Positions 48,426 to 57,117 of a DNA stretch of 64,000 nucleotides are shown in pieces. Under the pieces are notes generated by a model. The model saw only the letters and a list, made by a program, of their open reading frames with translations, was not told where the DNA came from and ran no database searches. The stretch lies in the NCBI RefSeq assembly GCF_002797915.1, contig NZ_PGTY01000001.1, positions 372,001-436,000 of the forward strand. The letters run 5' to 3'. The number at the start of each line of letters is the position of its first letter. The first letter of the stretch is position 1. This DNA is from Yoonia maricola (GTDB taxonomy: Bacteria; Pseudomonadota; Alphaproteobacteria; Rhodobacterales; Rhodobacteraceae). The position numbers were made by a program, and so were the translations under genes.

Positions 48426-50264
48426 CTATTGGAACTGTGCGTTGACCGCGTTGATGGTTTGCTGGTTCAGGCGTTGCTCTGTGCGCTGCTGCACTGATGT
48501 CGCATAGGCATCAAAGATGTCTTGGGCAATCCCTGCACGCGCATTTTCAGCCAATGCATCACGTTGTGCGATGACGGCTTCGTCTGACAGATCGGCTGGT
48601 GTGATGCTATCAAGACGCACGATCAGCGCGCGATTTTCAGCATCAATCACGCGGACATCGCCAACGGCCATCTCAAACAGCTGATCGTTGAATGTGGGTG
48701 GCGTGCCTTCGACAAACGAACGGCGGGTCAGGTTCTCTTCAACCAGTGGCTCCAGCCCCAAGGTATCAAAGCCGGTCAAGGGCTGGATATCTGCCGCAAT
48801 CTCTTCTGCCTTGGCAATAATGGCTTCTTGTCGGGCGTTGGCCTGCCACGCGGCAGAGACAGCATCGCGGACATCGTCAAGTGGCTGCAAGGTTGGTGGC
48901 ACGATACCTTCAAGTGTCAGGGCAAAGATGCCGCCATCTGCAAGATCAAAGATTTCGGCAAACTGGCCTTCCTGCACGGCGGCTGCCTCCCTGCGGAAGG
49001 CGTCATAGGCGGCGATTCCGTCCGTGGTGTCGGGCGTCCAGTTGATGGTGCCCAGCTGCATATCGGTACGCTCTGCAAGATCGGCCATTGTGGCACCGCC
49101 CGCCAGCAGGTCAGTAATAGGATCAGCGGCGTCATTGATATACTCACGCGCGGCATCCGCGGCCAGTTCATCACGTAAACTTGGTGCGGCCTCTTCAAGC
49201 GGGGTTTCCTGTGCTGCCAGCACGGCGTTCATCCGAAACAGTGCAGGGCCCAAGGGAGAGTTGAAAGGACCAACGACTTGGCCGGCTTCAGCCTCAAAGA
49301 CGGCCTCACCTGCGCTGCCCAGATCCTCTTCACTCACATCGCCAAGGTCAATGTCGGTCAGGCTCAGCCCGCGTTCGGCAACAAGGTCTTCAAACGTCGT
49401 CTCACCGGCGTTGACGCGTGCGACGGCGTCTGCGGCGCGGTCTTGGTCAAGATAGACCAACCGTTCGACCAGCCGCCGTTCGGGTTGTACAAATTCAGCG
49501 ATACGTTGATTGTAAAGCTGTTCGACGGCGGCGTCCGCGACGACCATATCGTCAATGATCATATTGGGTGTCAGCCAGACATAGGTGATGTCGCGGCTTT
49601 CAGGCAGTGTGAATTCTTCGGGGTGAGCGTCATAGTATTCCTGCTGTGCTGCCGGTGTCGCACCAGGCACTGGGGCTGTCAGGGCCTCTTCGTCAACTAC
49701 GGCCCAGGTGATGCTGCGGGTTTCGCTGATATATTGCACCAGCGCATCAGCATAGGCGTCAGGGGTGGGCACGCCGCTGACAACTGACCCTTGCAACAAA
49801 GTACGTGCTGTCTCTTCGCGAATGCCAGCTTCAAATTCAGCGGCTGAAAGGCCCGACTGCTGGAGCGACAGCCGATAGGTTTCACGGTTGAAGCCGCCGG
49901 CCCCCTGGAAAGAGGGAATGGCTTGCAAGCGTTCGAAAACACGCGCGTCGCCCACGGAAATGCCCAGATTATCGGCTTCGTTATCCAACGTCCGCAGTAA
50001 GACCACCTGATTCAGGGCAACTTGATCAAGCCCGAACGCCTGCGCCTGTTGAAAGGAAATCTGCGTGCCGAACTGTGCCGACAGCGCGCGGATTTGCTCG
50101 TTCAGTGCGCGCTGATAGTCCGTCACGGTGACGTCTTTATCGCCCACGGTGCCAATAGAGCGGATGTTCCCACTCAGCCCGCCAGTGCCAAATCCGGCAA
50201 GACCTAAAAGGATCACGCCAACGATCACCCATGCGCCGTAACGAGGTTTCTTTTTCTCTGCCAT
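48426..50264 (-). CDS. ppiD: Periplasmic peptidyl-prolyl isomerase-like chaperone (PpiD/SurA N-terminal)
   Basis: 612 aa. A single N-terminal membrane helix (residues ~9-30, YGAWVIVGVILLGLAGFGTG) anchors a periplasmic SurA-N/PpiD domain (TVTDYQRALNEQIRALSAQFG), followed by a parvulin-like central part that looks divergent. Assists outer-membrane protein folding. The ATG at 50264 (MAEKKKP) is favoured over upstream codons. Confidence 0.9.
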   Translation of the reverse strand: MAEKKKPRYGAWVIVGVILLGLAGFGTGGLSGNIRSIGTVGDKDVTVTDYQRALNEQIRALSAQFGTQISFQQAQAFGLDQVALNQVVLLRTLDNEADNLGISVGDARVFERLQAIPSFQGAGGFNRETYRLSLQQSGLSAAEFEAGIREETARTLLQGSVVSGVPTPDAYADALVQYISETRSITWAVVDEEALTAPVPGATPAAQQEYYDAHPEEFTLPESRDITYVWLTPNMIIDDMVVADAAVEQLYNQRIAEFVQPERRLVERLVYLDQDRAADAVARVNAGETTFEDLVAERGLSLTDIDLGDVSEEDLGSAGEAVFEAEAGQVVGPFNSPLGPALFRMNAVLAAQETPLEEAAPSLRDELAADAAREYINDAADPITDLLAGGATMADLAERTDMQLGTINWTPDTTDGIAAYDAFRREAAAVQEGQFAEIFDLADGGIFALTLEGIVPPTLQPLDDVRDAVSAAWQANARQEAIIAKAEEIAADIQPLTGFDTLGLEPLVEENLTRRSFVEGTPPTFNDQLFEMAVGDVRVIDAENRALIVRLDSITPADLSDEAVIAQRDALAENARAGIAQDIFDAYATSVQQRTEQRLNQQTINAVNAQFQ

Positions 50265-50327
50265 TTGATGCCTGCTCCACCCGCTGGTTTGCGCCTGAAT
50301 ACGGGCGCAGAGGCGGGGGTGCAAGGG

Positions 50328-51503
50328 TTAGAGTTCCAAGGGTGACAGCCTATTGAAAAGGGTCTGGACACCCGCCCGGTCAATGTTCGCAAAAGCGATG
50401 CGCAATTGGCTGGCACCGCCGGGCAAATCGGCAGGCATGAACATGGTGCCGGGTAACAGCAACACGCCTGCCTCTTTGACCAAAAGTGGGGCCAGATCGG
50501 CCGAAGACATCGCGAAAGGATGTTTGACATAGGCAAAATAGGCGCCACACCCCAAGAGATCCCAGCCTTTGTCCGTCAGCAGATGAAAGCTGTCTTCAAT
50601 CGCGGAACGTCGATCCAGGATTTCAAGCCGTTCACCTGAAAGCCAGTCGCCCAGATTCTGCATCCCCCAGAGGGCCGCGCGTTGGCCCAGCTGGTTGGGG
50701 CAGATCGTAACAGTGTCGAGGAATTTTTCGATCTCGGCCAAGCGGGCGGTAGAAGCGATGATCGCGCCAACGCGGTGGCCTGTCAGCCGGTAGGCTTTTG
50801 AGAAGGAATAAAGCTGGATCAGCGTATCATCCCAATAGGGGTCGGCAAAGAGGTGATGGGGCGCGCCTGTCCGGCTGTCAAAGTCGCGGTAGGTTTCATC
50901 GACGATCAGCGCGATACCGTGCGTGCGTGCCAGATCGCGGAAAGCGCTGAGTGTTGCAGCGGGGTATTCGACGCCGCACGGGTTGTTGGGGCTGACCAAG
51001 GCGATGGCGCGGGTTTTGGAAGTGATCAGTTTGGCGCAATCGGCGGCCTTTGGGATCATGCCTTCGCCTACCAATAGGGGTACGGTTTTCACACCCGACA
51101 TGTCCAGCCACATGCGGTGATTGAAATAATAGGGTACGGGAAGGATTACCTCGTCGCCTTCGGTGCAGAGCGTGGCAATGGCTGCAGCAAAGGCCTGGTT
51201 ACATCCCGACGTGATAGCGACCTGATCCGCCCTGACATCGCCGCCATAGCTTGCAGACCACTGCGCGGCCACTTCGGCACGCAATTCGGGCAGTCCAAGA
51301 ACCGGGCCGTAAAGATGCGCGCCCGCGTCATCCATAACAATCTGCGCCATCGCTGCGCGCAAAGGGGCAGGGGGCGGATCGACCGGGGCCGCTTGGCTTA
51401 CGTTCAACAAGGGCCGATTTTCGGGATGCGTCACACCGTCCAGCCAGCGACGTGCCTCCATTACGGGTGGGGCGAAGGTGGCGCTGGTGCGTGACTGGTT
51501 CAT
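50328..51503 (-). CDS. Class I/II aminotransferase
   Basis: 391 aa, PLP enzyme. It has LGLPELRAEVAAQWS, SGCNQAFAAAIATLC, VSPNNPCGVEYP and the PLP lysine in LYSFSKAYRLTGHRVG; ends LRIAFANID. It probably acts on aspartate or aromatic amino acids. ATG 51503 is chosen over a TTG four codons upstream. It precedes ppiD on the same strand. Confidence 0.9.
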   Translation of the reverse strand: MNQSRTSATFAPPVMEARRWLDGVTHPENRPLLNVSQAAPVDPPPAPLRAAMAQIVMDDAGAHLYGPVLGLPELRAEVAAQWSASYGGDVRADQVAITSGCNQAFAAAIATLCTEGDEVILPVPYYFNHRMWLDMSGVKTVPLLVGEGMIPKAADCAKLITSKTRAIALVSPNNPCGVEYPAATLSAFRDLARTHGIALIVDETYRDFDSRTGAPHHLFADPYWDDTLIQLYSFSKAYRLTGHRVGAIIASTARLAEIEKFLDTVTICPNQLGQRAALWGMQNLGDWLSGERLEILDRRSAIEDSFHLLTDKGWDLLGCGAYFAYVKHPFAMSSADLAPLLVKEAGVLLLPGTMFMPADLPGGASQLRIAFANIDRAGVQTLFNRLSPLEL

Positions 51504-51545
51504 GACATTATCCAAAAGGAGCGGCTGCGCCGCATTCTATTTTCA

Positions 51546-51583
51546 GGTGCCTCCGGCGGGAGTTTCCCGGCCAAGATGAAGTG
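51546..51583 (+). repeat. Intergenic repeat, copy 3 (GATGCCTCCGGCGGGAG type)
   Basis: GTGCCTCCGGCGGGAG-TTTCCC-GGCCAAGATGAAGTG, almost identical to copy 2 at 18385, in the gap between the aminotransferase start and the gpt stop. Confidence 0.7.
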
Positions 51584-51590
51584 CTATGGG

Positions 51591-52094
51591 TCAGTCCTTG
51601 CCGCGATAAGGTTCGACGTATTGTAGCGCCATGTCCCATGGGAAGAAAATCCATGTGTCCTGACTGACTTCAGTGATGAAGGTATCGACCTGTGGGCGCC
51701 CTTTTGGCTTGGCATAAACGGTTGCGAAATGCGCTTTGGGGTAGCGTGCGCGGACCAGTTCCAGCGTTTTGCCACTATCGACCAGATCATCAATGATCAG
51801 AATGCCGGTGCCATCGCCCATCAGGTCCGCGTCGGGCGCCTTGAGCACCTTGGCCTCTGACTGGTCTTGGTGATCATAGCTTTTGACGCTGATCGTATCG
51901 ACGGTGCGGATGTCCAGTTCACGCGACGCAATCATCGCAGGGGCCATGCCGCCGCGGGTGATCGCGACGACGGCTTTCCATGCGCCGTTGTCGGGGCCTT
52001 GTCCATCCAGACGCCATGCCAAAGCACGGCTGTCACGGTGAATTTGGTCCCAGCTGATATGGAATCCTTTTTCATGCGGAAGACGATCTGTCAT
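51591..52094 (-). CDS. gpt: Xanthine phosphoribosyltransferase
   Basis: 167 aa purine salvage enzyme. The PRPP-binding motif [22 protein letters not shown] and [21 protein letters not shown] are present; a C-terminal [18 protein letters not shown] is typical of Gpt. It lies nine bases downstream of fabI on the same strand. Confidence 0.95.
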   Translation of the reverse strand: MTDRLPHEKGFHISWDQIHRDSRALAWRLDGQGPDNGAWKAVVAITRGGMAPAMIASRELDIRTVDTISVKSYDHQDQSEAKVLKAPDADLMGDGTGILIIDDLVDSGKTLELVRARYPKAHFATVYAKPKGRPQVDTFITEVSQDTWIFFPWDMALQYVEPYRGKD

Positions 52095-52103
52095 GGTGGC
52101 GTC

Positions 52104-52910
52104 CTATTCTTTCGTGATGTCGGGTGCGTCAACTGCTTTCATGCCAATGACATGATAGCCAGCGTCGACGTGCAATACTTCGCCGGTGACAGCGCTTCCC
52201 AGATCCGACAGAAGATAGAGGGCAGAGTTGCCGACCTCTTCTTGTGTGACCGTCCGGCGCAGGGGCGCGTTATATTCATTCCACTTCATGATCAGACGGA
52301 AATCACCAATGCCTGAGGCGGCAAGCGTTTTGATCGTACCTGCGCTGATGGCATTGACGCGAATCTTATCCTTGCCAAGGTCTTCGGCCAGATACCGTAC
52401 CGAGGCTTCGAGTGCGGCCTTTGCGACCCCCATGACGTTATAGTGCGGCATGACCTTTTCTGCCCCGTAATATGTGAGCGTCAGGCAAGACCCCCCATCC
52501 GTCATCATTTTCTCTGCCCGCTGAACCACAGCAGTGAAGGAATAAACCGAGATGTCCATCGAGGTCAGGAAATTGCCGCGGGAGGTGTCAACGTAACGAC
52601 CACGCAGTTCGCCTTTGTCAGAAAAACCAATGGCATGGACAACGAAATCAAGCTTGCCCCAGCGCTCTTCAAGGGAAGTAAAGAGGGCGTCAATCGATGC
52701 CTCATCGCCCACATCACAGGGAAGGATGATATCTGAGCCAACCGAAGCTGCCAGCGGATCAACGCGTTTTTTCAAGGCCTCGCCCTGATAGGAAAATGCA
52801 AGTTCTGCACCAGCATCAGCACAGGCTTTTGCAATGCCCCATGCGATCGATTTGTCGTTTGCCAGGCCCATGATCAAGCCGCGTTTGCCCTTCATCAGAT
52901 CTGATGTCAT
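52104..52910 (-). CDS. fabI: Enoyl-ACP reductase (NADH)
   Basis: Final reduction of fatty-acid elongation; 268 aa SDR. It has MGLANDKSIAWGIAKAC, the catalytic Tyr-x6-Lys (HYNVMGVAKAALEAS) and the upstream Tyr in LTYYGAEKVMP, and SAGTIKTLAASGI. AAGGA precedes the ATG. Divergent from pdxH. Confidence 0.97.
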   Translation of the reverse strand: MTSDLMKGKRGLIMGLANDKSIAWGIAKACADAGAELAFSYQGEALKKRVDPLAASVGSDIILPCDVGDEASIDALFTSLEERWGKLDFVVHAIGFSDKGELRGRYVDTSRGNFLTSMDISVYSFTAVVQRAEKMMTDGGSCLTLTYYGAEKVMPHYNVMGVAKAALEASVRYLAEDLGKDKIRVNAISAGTIKTLAASGIGDFRLIMKWNEYNAPLRRTVTQEEVGNSALYLLSDLGSAVTGEVLHVDAGYHVIGMKAVDAPDITKE

Positions 52911-53063
52911 TGCTTATTTTCCTTTGTCTTTTGGCCGTTGGCATCCTGTCCGTTTAGGCGATTGCTTGCAAGGCGGCAAGTATCTGAACAATCGCGCAAA
53001 ATGCTTGCCACTGTCTACGTTTCCACTTAGCGTGGGCATGGGGGTTTTGTGTAGGGATCAGAC

Positions 53064-53669
53064 ATGTCTGACCGGAGCGGCATTTTTGCGGGCCATGACC
53101 CGTTCACTATTGCTCAGCAATGGCTTGATGAGGCGAGTGAAACCGAACCCAATGACCCCAATGCTATTGCGCTTTCATCTGTTGATGCCGATGGCATGCC
53201 AAATGTACGAATGGTCCTTCTTAAAGATATCGAAATGGACGCATTCGTGTTTTACACAAATTACGACAGTCGGAAGGGGCAAGAAATCGCTCAGTCGGGA
53301 AAAGCTGCGTTTGTTCTGCATTGGAAATCACTCACCAGACAGATACGTGTAAGAGGACTGGCCACGAAAGAGGATGGTCCAATCGCCGACGCTTATTACA
53401 AGTCGCGGTCTCTCAAGAGCCGGATTGGAGCGTGGGCATCGAAGCAATCACAGCCTTTGGAGTCGCGCGCGACCCTGATGGCTGATGTAGCTAAAGTAAC
53501 AGTACAAAAAGGTGCGGACCCGGAACGGCCACCTTTTTGGGGCGGTTTCCGGATTGTGCCTCTGGAAATTGAGTTTTGGTCTGACGGCGCATTTCGATTG
53601 CACGACCGGTTTCGGTGGTCGCGTAAGGAAGTTGATCAAGATTGGGAGGTCACCCGTCTCTCACCTTAG
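53064..53669 (+). CDS. pdxH: Pyridoxamine 5'-phosphate oxidase
   Basis: 201 aa FMN enzyme of vitamin B6 synthesis/salvage. It has [27 protein letters not shown]-type block, [32 protein letters not shown] and the C-terminal HDRFRWSR...WEVTRLSP signature. Divergent from fabI. Confidence 0.96.
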   Translation: MSDRSGIFAGHDPFTIAQQWLDEASETEPNDPNAIALSSVDADGMPNVRMVLLKDIEMDAFVFYTNYDSRKGQEIAQSGKAAFVLHWKSLTRQIRVRGLATKEDGPIADAYYKSRSLKSRIGAWASKQSQPLESRATLMADVAKVTVQKGADPERPPFWGGFRIVPLEIEFWSDGAFRLHDRFRWSRKEVDQDWEVTRLSP

Positions 53670-53701
53670 CACCTCATTTCGAGGACAACGGAGAAACAGA
53701 G

Positions 53702-54310
53702 ATGGACCAACAATCAAGATCTTGCGATGGGACAACAATGAATGACGACGCGACAGGCGCCGCTGTTCAAAAGGAATACAAGATGGAAACGCACGACGCC
53801 GGTACGCAACGTAAGGTACTGGGACAGGTAAAATGGTTTGATCCCACGAAGGGATTTGGGTTCGTTATCTCTGACGAGGGTGGCCCTGATATTTTGCTGC
53901 ACGCGAATGTTTTGCGCAATTTTGGGCAGGGGTCTGTTGTGGACGGCTCGGTTATTTCAATCATGGTACAGGATACCCAGCGCGGGCTGCAGGCCACCGA
54001 AGTGCTATCCATCACGCCACCTGAAACCGAAGACACACTGCCGCTGCGCGATATGGTCGAGTTTTCGCCAGAGGATATCGCCAGCAAGCCGATTGAACCC
54101 GCACGGGTGAAATGGTTCGACAAGGCCAAGGGGTTCGGTTTTGCGAATGTCTTTGGAAATAATGACGATGTTTTTGTCCACGTTGAAGTGTTGCGCCGGT
54201 CCGGTCTGTCCGACCTGCAATCAGGCGAAGCGATTGGCATTCGAATGGTGGATGGTGAACGCGGCCGCATGGCCATTGAGGTGATCGGCTGGGAGGTTGC
54301 GGCCAAGTGA
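53702..54310 (+). CDS. Double cold-shock domain protein
   Basis: 202 aa with two CspA-type domains (residues ~40-105 and ~133-200), each with an RNP1-like motif (KGFGFVISDEGG and KGFGFANVFGNNDD) and the DVFVHVEVLRRSG/DILLHANVLRNFG blocks. An acidic linker joins them. Single-stranded nucleic acid binding is expected. GGAG lies nine bases before the ATG at 53702. The stop overlaps the GTG start of the next gene. Confidence 0.93.
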   Translation: MDQQSRSCDGTTMNDDATGAAVQKEYKMETHDAGTQRKVLGQVKWFDPTKGFGFVISDEGGPDILLHANVLRNFGQGSVVDGSVISIMVQDTQRGLQATEVLSITPPETEDTLPLRDMVEFSPEDIASKPIEPARVKWFDKAKGFGFANVFGNNDDVFVHVEVLRRSGLSDLQSGEAIGIRMVDGERGRMAIEVIGWEVAAK

Positions 54311-54783
54311 AGCTTGTTCCACTTGCGGGCGCTCTACTTTGTCTTGGACAGCCACTTTGGGCTGTCTGTGCTGACGACAGGCTGACCATTCAAGGCGATT
54401 TTGGTCAGGCAACCTTTTCAATCGACGTGGCCGATGATGCGCAGGAACGCGCGCGCGGCTTGATGTTTGTCGAAGAGATGCCGATGCTGTCTGGAATGCT
54501 GTTCGTTTATGAGCGTCCACAAAGCGTGAGCTTTTGGATGAAAAACACGCTGATCCCGCTTGATATGATCTTTGCAGCACCAGACGGAAAAATCCTGCAT
54601 ATCCACGAGAACGCTGTGCCGGGCGATCTAACCCCGATCCCTGGGGGTGAAGGCGTGCAGATGGTGCTAGAGATTAATGGTGGGCTATCTGCCCGTTTGG
54701 GCCTATCTGAAGGGGCTGTGATGCAGCATCCCAGCTTTGGCGCCGATGCTATTTTGCCTTGTGGCGAAAAGACTGACAGTTAG
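54307..54783 (+). CDS. DUF192 family exported protein
   Basis: 158 aa. A signal peptide (LVPLAGALLCLGQPLWAVCA) precedes the DUF192 domain: ERARGLMFVEEMPMLSGMLF, SFWMKNTLIPLDMIF, and VLEINGGLSARLGL. Function unknown; small periplasmic beta-barrel. GTG start overlapping the cold-shock gene stop. Confidence 0.92.
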   Translation: MKLVPLAGALLCLGQPLWAVCADDRLTIQGDFGQATFSIDVADDAQERARGLMFVEEMPMLSGMLFVYERPQSVSFWMKNTLIPLDMIFAAPDGKILHIHENAVPGDLTPIPGGEGVQMVLEINGGLSARLGLSEGAVMQHPSFGADAILPCGEKTDS

Positions 54784-54827
54784 GGGTTTTCAAATCAGTT
54801 TGGCGGAGCTAAAGACTGCGCATGGTC

Positions 54828-54904
54828 CGGGGCGTAGCGCAGCCTGGTAGCGCATCTGTTTTGGGAACAGAGGGTCGGGAGTTCGAATCTCTCCGCCCCG
54901 ACCA
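54828..54904 (+). tRNA. tRNA-Pro (UGG)
   Basis: 77 bases with a complete cloverleaf: acceptor CGGGGCG/CGCCCCG, D-loop AGCGCAGCCTGGTAGCGC, anticodon stem TCTGT/ACAGA with loop TTTGGGA (anticodon TGG), T-loop GTTCGAATC, and encoded CCA end. Confidence 0.97.
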
Positions 54905-55007
54905 TATAAACATCACACACTGGTGGTTTATTGGCCCGCGACAAGTAGCGGCAGGGTCCTTGATGTTGTTTTAAGCCAGCATGAAAATGTCAAAATCAGC
55001 TTCTGGC

Positions 55008-56006
55008 TTAACGCAAATCAGACCGATCAGCATTTACCGTTGATCCGTAAGCAACGACGGTCTTACCAAACAGGTACGGAAACACGGCCAACGCACGCGC
55101 CCATTTGAAAAGCCCGCTGCCGACAATTTCATATGCTGTAGGTTGACCCATTATAAGTAGAGCGGCACCGCGCATGCACTCAGCGGTTCCAAAGATGGCG
55201 AATTTATTTGTGATCAGAAAAATCTTCTTGGCATTGCCGAGATGTGAACCGCGCACGCCCATCGTCCGATGTAGTGCTAAAACGTGGTATCGTGTGACCT
55301 GATTAAGTAACTGACGTTTGACGTGGTATCGAAACGTTTCACGTTTGCCATCAAACTCCTCGGTCACGATTGCGTAAGGCCATTTCGCAGCCCGGAAGCC
55401 ATACTGATGTTTGGCCCGCAGCATAAATTCAAAATCTTCGCCTCCACTTTCGTTAAAGGCAAAATGAAACCGTAGCGCCGGGCCATGGTCGGGCGCAAAT
55501 ACACGTTTGTGCATCGCAAAATTTGCAGTGGAAAATATTGTCGTATCGGCGCCAGCAGGCAATTGTTCTTGACGCAGGCGCTTTATGAACCGGTTTGTTG
55601 TTTTCGGATAAACGATTTGCTTTGCAGCGACGATTATTGATGTGTCGAGTGTCTCGATGCCTATGATGAACTGGTCTAACCAATCTGCTGAGACCCATTC
55701 GTCATCATCCACGCCAATCAACCAATCTGCATTCATTGCGATAGCGGCATCTAGCACGCGATTGCGCGCATTCACCAAGCCTGGTTTGGCTTCGTGCAAA
55801 ACTGTTAACTTGAATTTCGCAGGATGATCAAAATCCTCTGGGGCCACCAAAGGTGCGTCGTTATTGTCTACGACTATGATTTCAACATCATAATGTTCTG
55901 GGGCAGGCTGTTCCCAGATACTTTCTAAAAGACGACGCAGCAGCGCATGGCGCTGCCGCGTACATATTCCAATCGCGAGGCGTTGTCTGATAGACGTCGA
56001 TAACAA
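55008..56006 (-). CDS. Family 2 glycosyltransferase (second copy)
   Basis: 332 aa. The N-terminus RLAIGICTRQRHALLRRLLES, then IIVVDNNDAP, GLVNARNRVLD and the DDDE motif (IGVDDDEWVS) mark a GT2 fold related to the gene at 4897. The start is a TTG at 56006; an in-frame stop lies just upstream and no ATG precedes the conserved region. It is AT-richer than the core genes and lies next to tRNA-Pro. Acceptor unknown. Confidence 0.82.
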   Translation of the reverse strand: MLSTSIRQRLAIGICTRQRHALLRRLLESIWEQPAPEHYDVEIIVVDNNDAPLVAPEDFDHPAKFKLTVLHEAKPGLVNARNRVLDAAIAMNADWLIGVDDDEWVSADWLDQFIIGIETLDTSIIVAAKQIVYPKTTNRFIKRLRQEQLPAGADTTIFSTANFAMHKRVFAPDHGPALRFHFAFNESGGEDFEFMLRAKHQYGFRAAKWPYAIVTEEFDGKRETFRYHVKRQLLNQVTRYHVLALHRTMGVRGSHLGNAKKIFLITNKFAIFGTAECMRGAALLIMGQPTAYEIVGSGLFKWARALAVFPYLFGKTVVAYGSTVNADRSDLR

Positions 56007-56062
56007 ATCTACCCCGACACAATGCTATGCTTCGCGCTGAGAAAATAACTTCGATCAGTTAA

Positions 56063-56284
56063 TTAAGAGTCATCTTCATCGTCATCATCGTCAGCAAGAA
56101 CCGCCACACCGATCAGCACAGCGATGATCGCTGCCGGGATAACCCACCCCGGCACACTTGAGTCTGCTTCGACTGGCTCTGCAATAACTGGCACAGTCTC
56201 TGTAATCGCGTCTGCTAAGCCGCCCGCGTATGCGGATACGCCTGCGACGACAAGTGCGCCAAGAATGACCCAAAACTTTTTCAT
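56063..56284 (-). CDS. Small exported membrane protein with poly-acidic tail (73 aa)
   Basis: 73 aa: signal peptide (KKFWVILGALVVAGVSAYA, cleavage near residue 20), an acidic/Pro linker, a membrane helix (VPGWVIPAAIIAVLIGVAVL) and a C-terminal run DDDDDEDDS. GGGAG precedes the ATG at 56284. Topology suggests the acidic tail faces the cytoplasm if the N-terminus is cleaved. Unknown function. Confidence 0.75.
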   Translation of the reverse strand: MKKFWVILGALVVAGVSAYAGGLADAITETVPVIAEPVEADSSVPGWVIPAAIIAVLIGVAVLADDDDDEDDS

Positions 56285-57117
56285 TGATATTCTCCCAATC
56301 AATTGATGGTGTATTCATTAAGACGGCAAAAAACCGCCTCTTTTGTAGTGTCTCAAAACAACACTCTGCTCACCCAGTCAATAAGAACTGCACTAAAAAT
56401 TGTGACCTAAGGTAATTTTGTGCCAATCGGACAACGAAATTGCGGAAAAACGAAGCAAATATTGCGTATCATGTGAGCGTATACACGATATTAAGTAGTA
56501 CAGGGCGGAACATAGGACGACTGGCCTTGCGCTGCTTTCTGAGGCTCGCTGTCATTGCCCAATAAGAATTTCTGTATCATTTGTTTCGGCGGCATCATCG
56601 TTGCGGGTTGTAGTAACACCGCAACGTGGTGCTTGAAGATCTGTTCAATAGTGCCAGAAAAAATGGATATGCTTGGCAGCGCACCAGCGTTCTTGAGGTG
56701 TCGGCTGAAGCATTCACGCTAAGCTTGCGAAGTTGCACGGTTTCTTTTTGTGAGCTGTCTGCGTGCCCATTGTGGACAACTATGTGCGTGAATCACTCCG
56801 TCCGATTGCGGCCCATGACAGCATCGTCGCGTCAACTAAATTAATCCACATTTTGTGTTAAAAATCCGTTGACCCACGAGGGCTAGATGCGTCAGGTTGT
56901 GCGAACCGGGCGCCACGACACAAGATGTGGTATCGGTGCGGGGACAGTGCAGCAGGCGAGTGCGAAAATGTGGCGCTCAGTTACGGCTCTCTGATCGTTG
57001 ATCAGGGCGCTCGTGGTGACTTTGAGGCCAATGAATGTCTTTGCGTAATTTTGGCCGCCAACGCGGCAGAGTTGAGAATTAAGCCGCAACGTCGGCGCAG
57101 AAAAATGGGGCAGACCA
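56285..57117. other. Gene-poor, AT-rich interval before nrdJ
   Basis: 833 bp with no convincing gene. Short frames at 56626-56844 and 56925-57128 have no protein-like pattern or ribosome site. Two near-identical 11-bp palindromes (56847 and 56919) are the only structured elements noted. No cobalamin-riboswitch core was recognised by eye. Confidence 0.55.
56847..56929. promoter_or_regulatory. Paired CACA-N3-TGTG palindromes upstream of nrdJ
   Basis: CACATTTTGTG (56847-56857; reverse complement CACAAAATGTG) and CACAAGATGTG (56919-56929) differ by one base when aligned; the match extends to ACACAArATGTGG. Centres are 72 bp apart. They resemble, but are shorter than, NrdR boxes. Confidence 0.4.

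Noticed and set aside
56303-57117. Possible cobalamin riboswitch controlling nrdJ
   Set aside because: NrdJ uses adenosylcobalamin, so I looked for the conserved core (e.g. GCCACTG box); none was seen.
54905-57117. Integrase-bounded genomic island at tRNA-Pro
   Set aside because: No integrase gene and no repeat of the tRNA 3' end were found in the window; kept only as a possible remnant.
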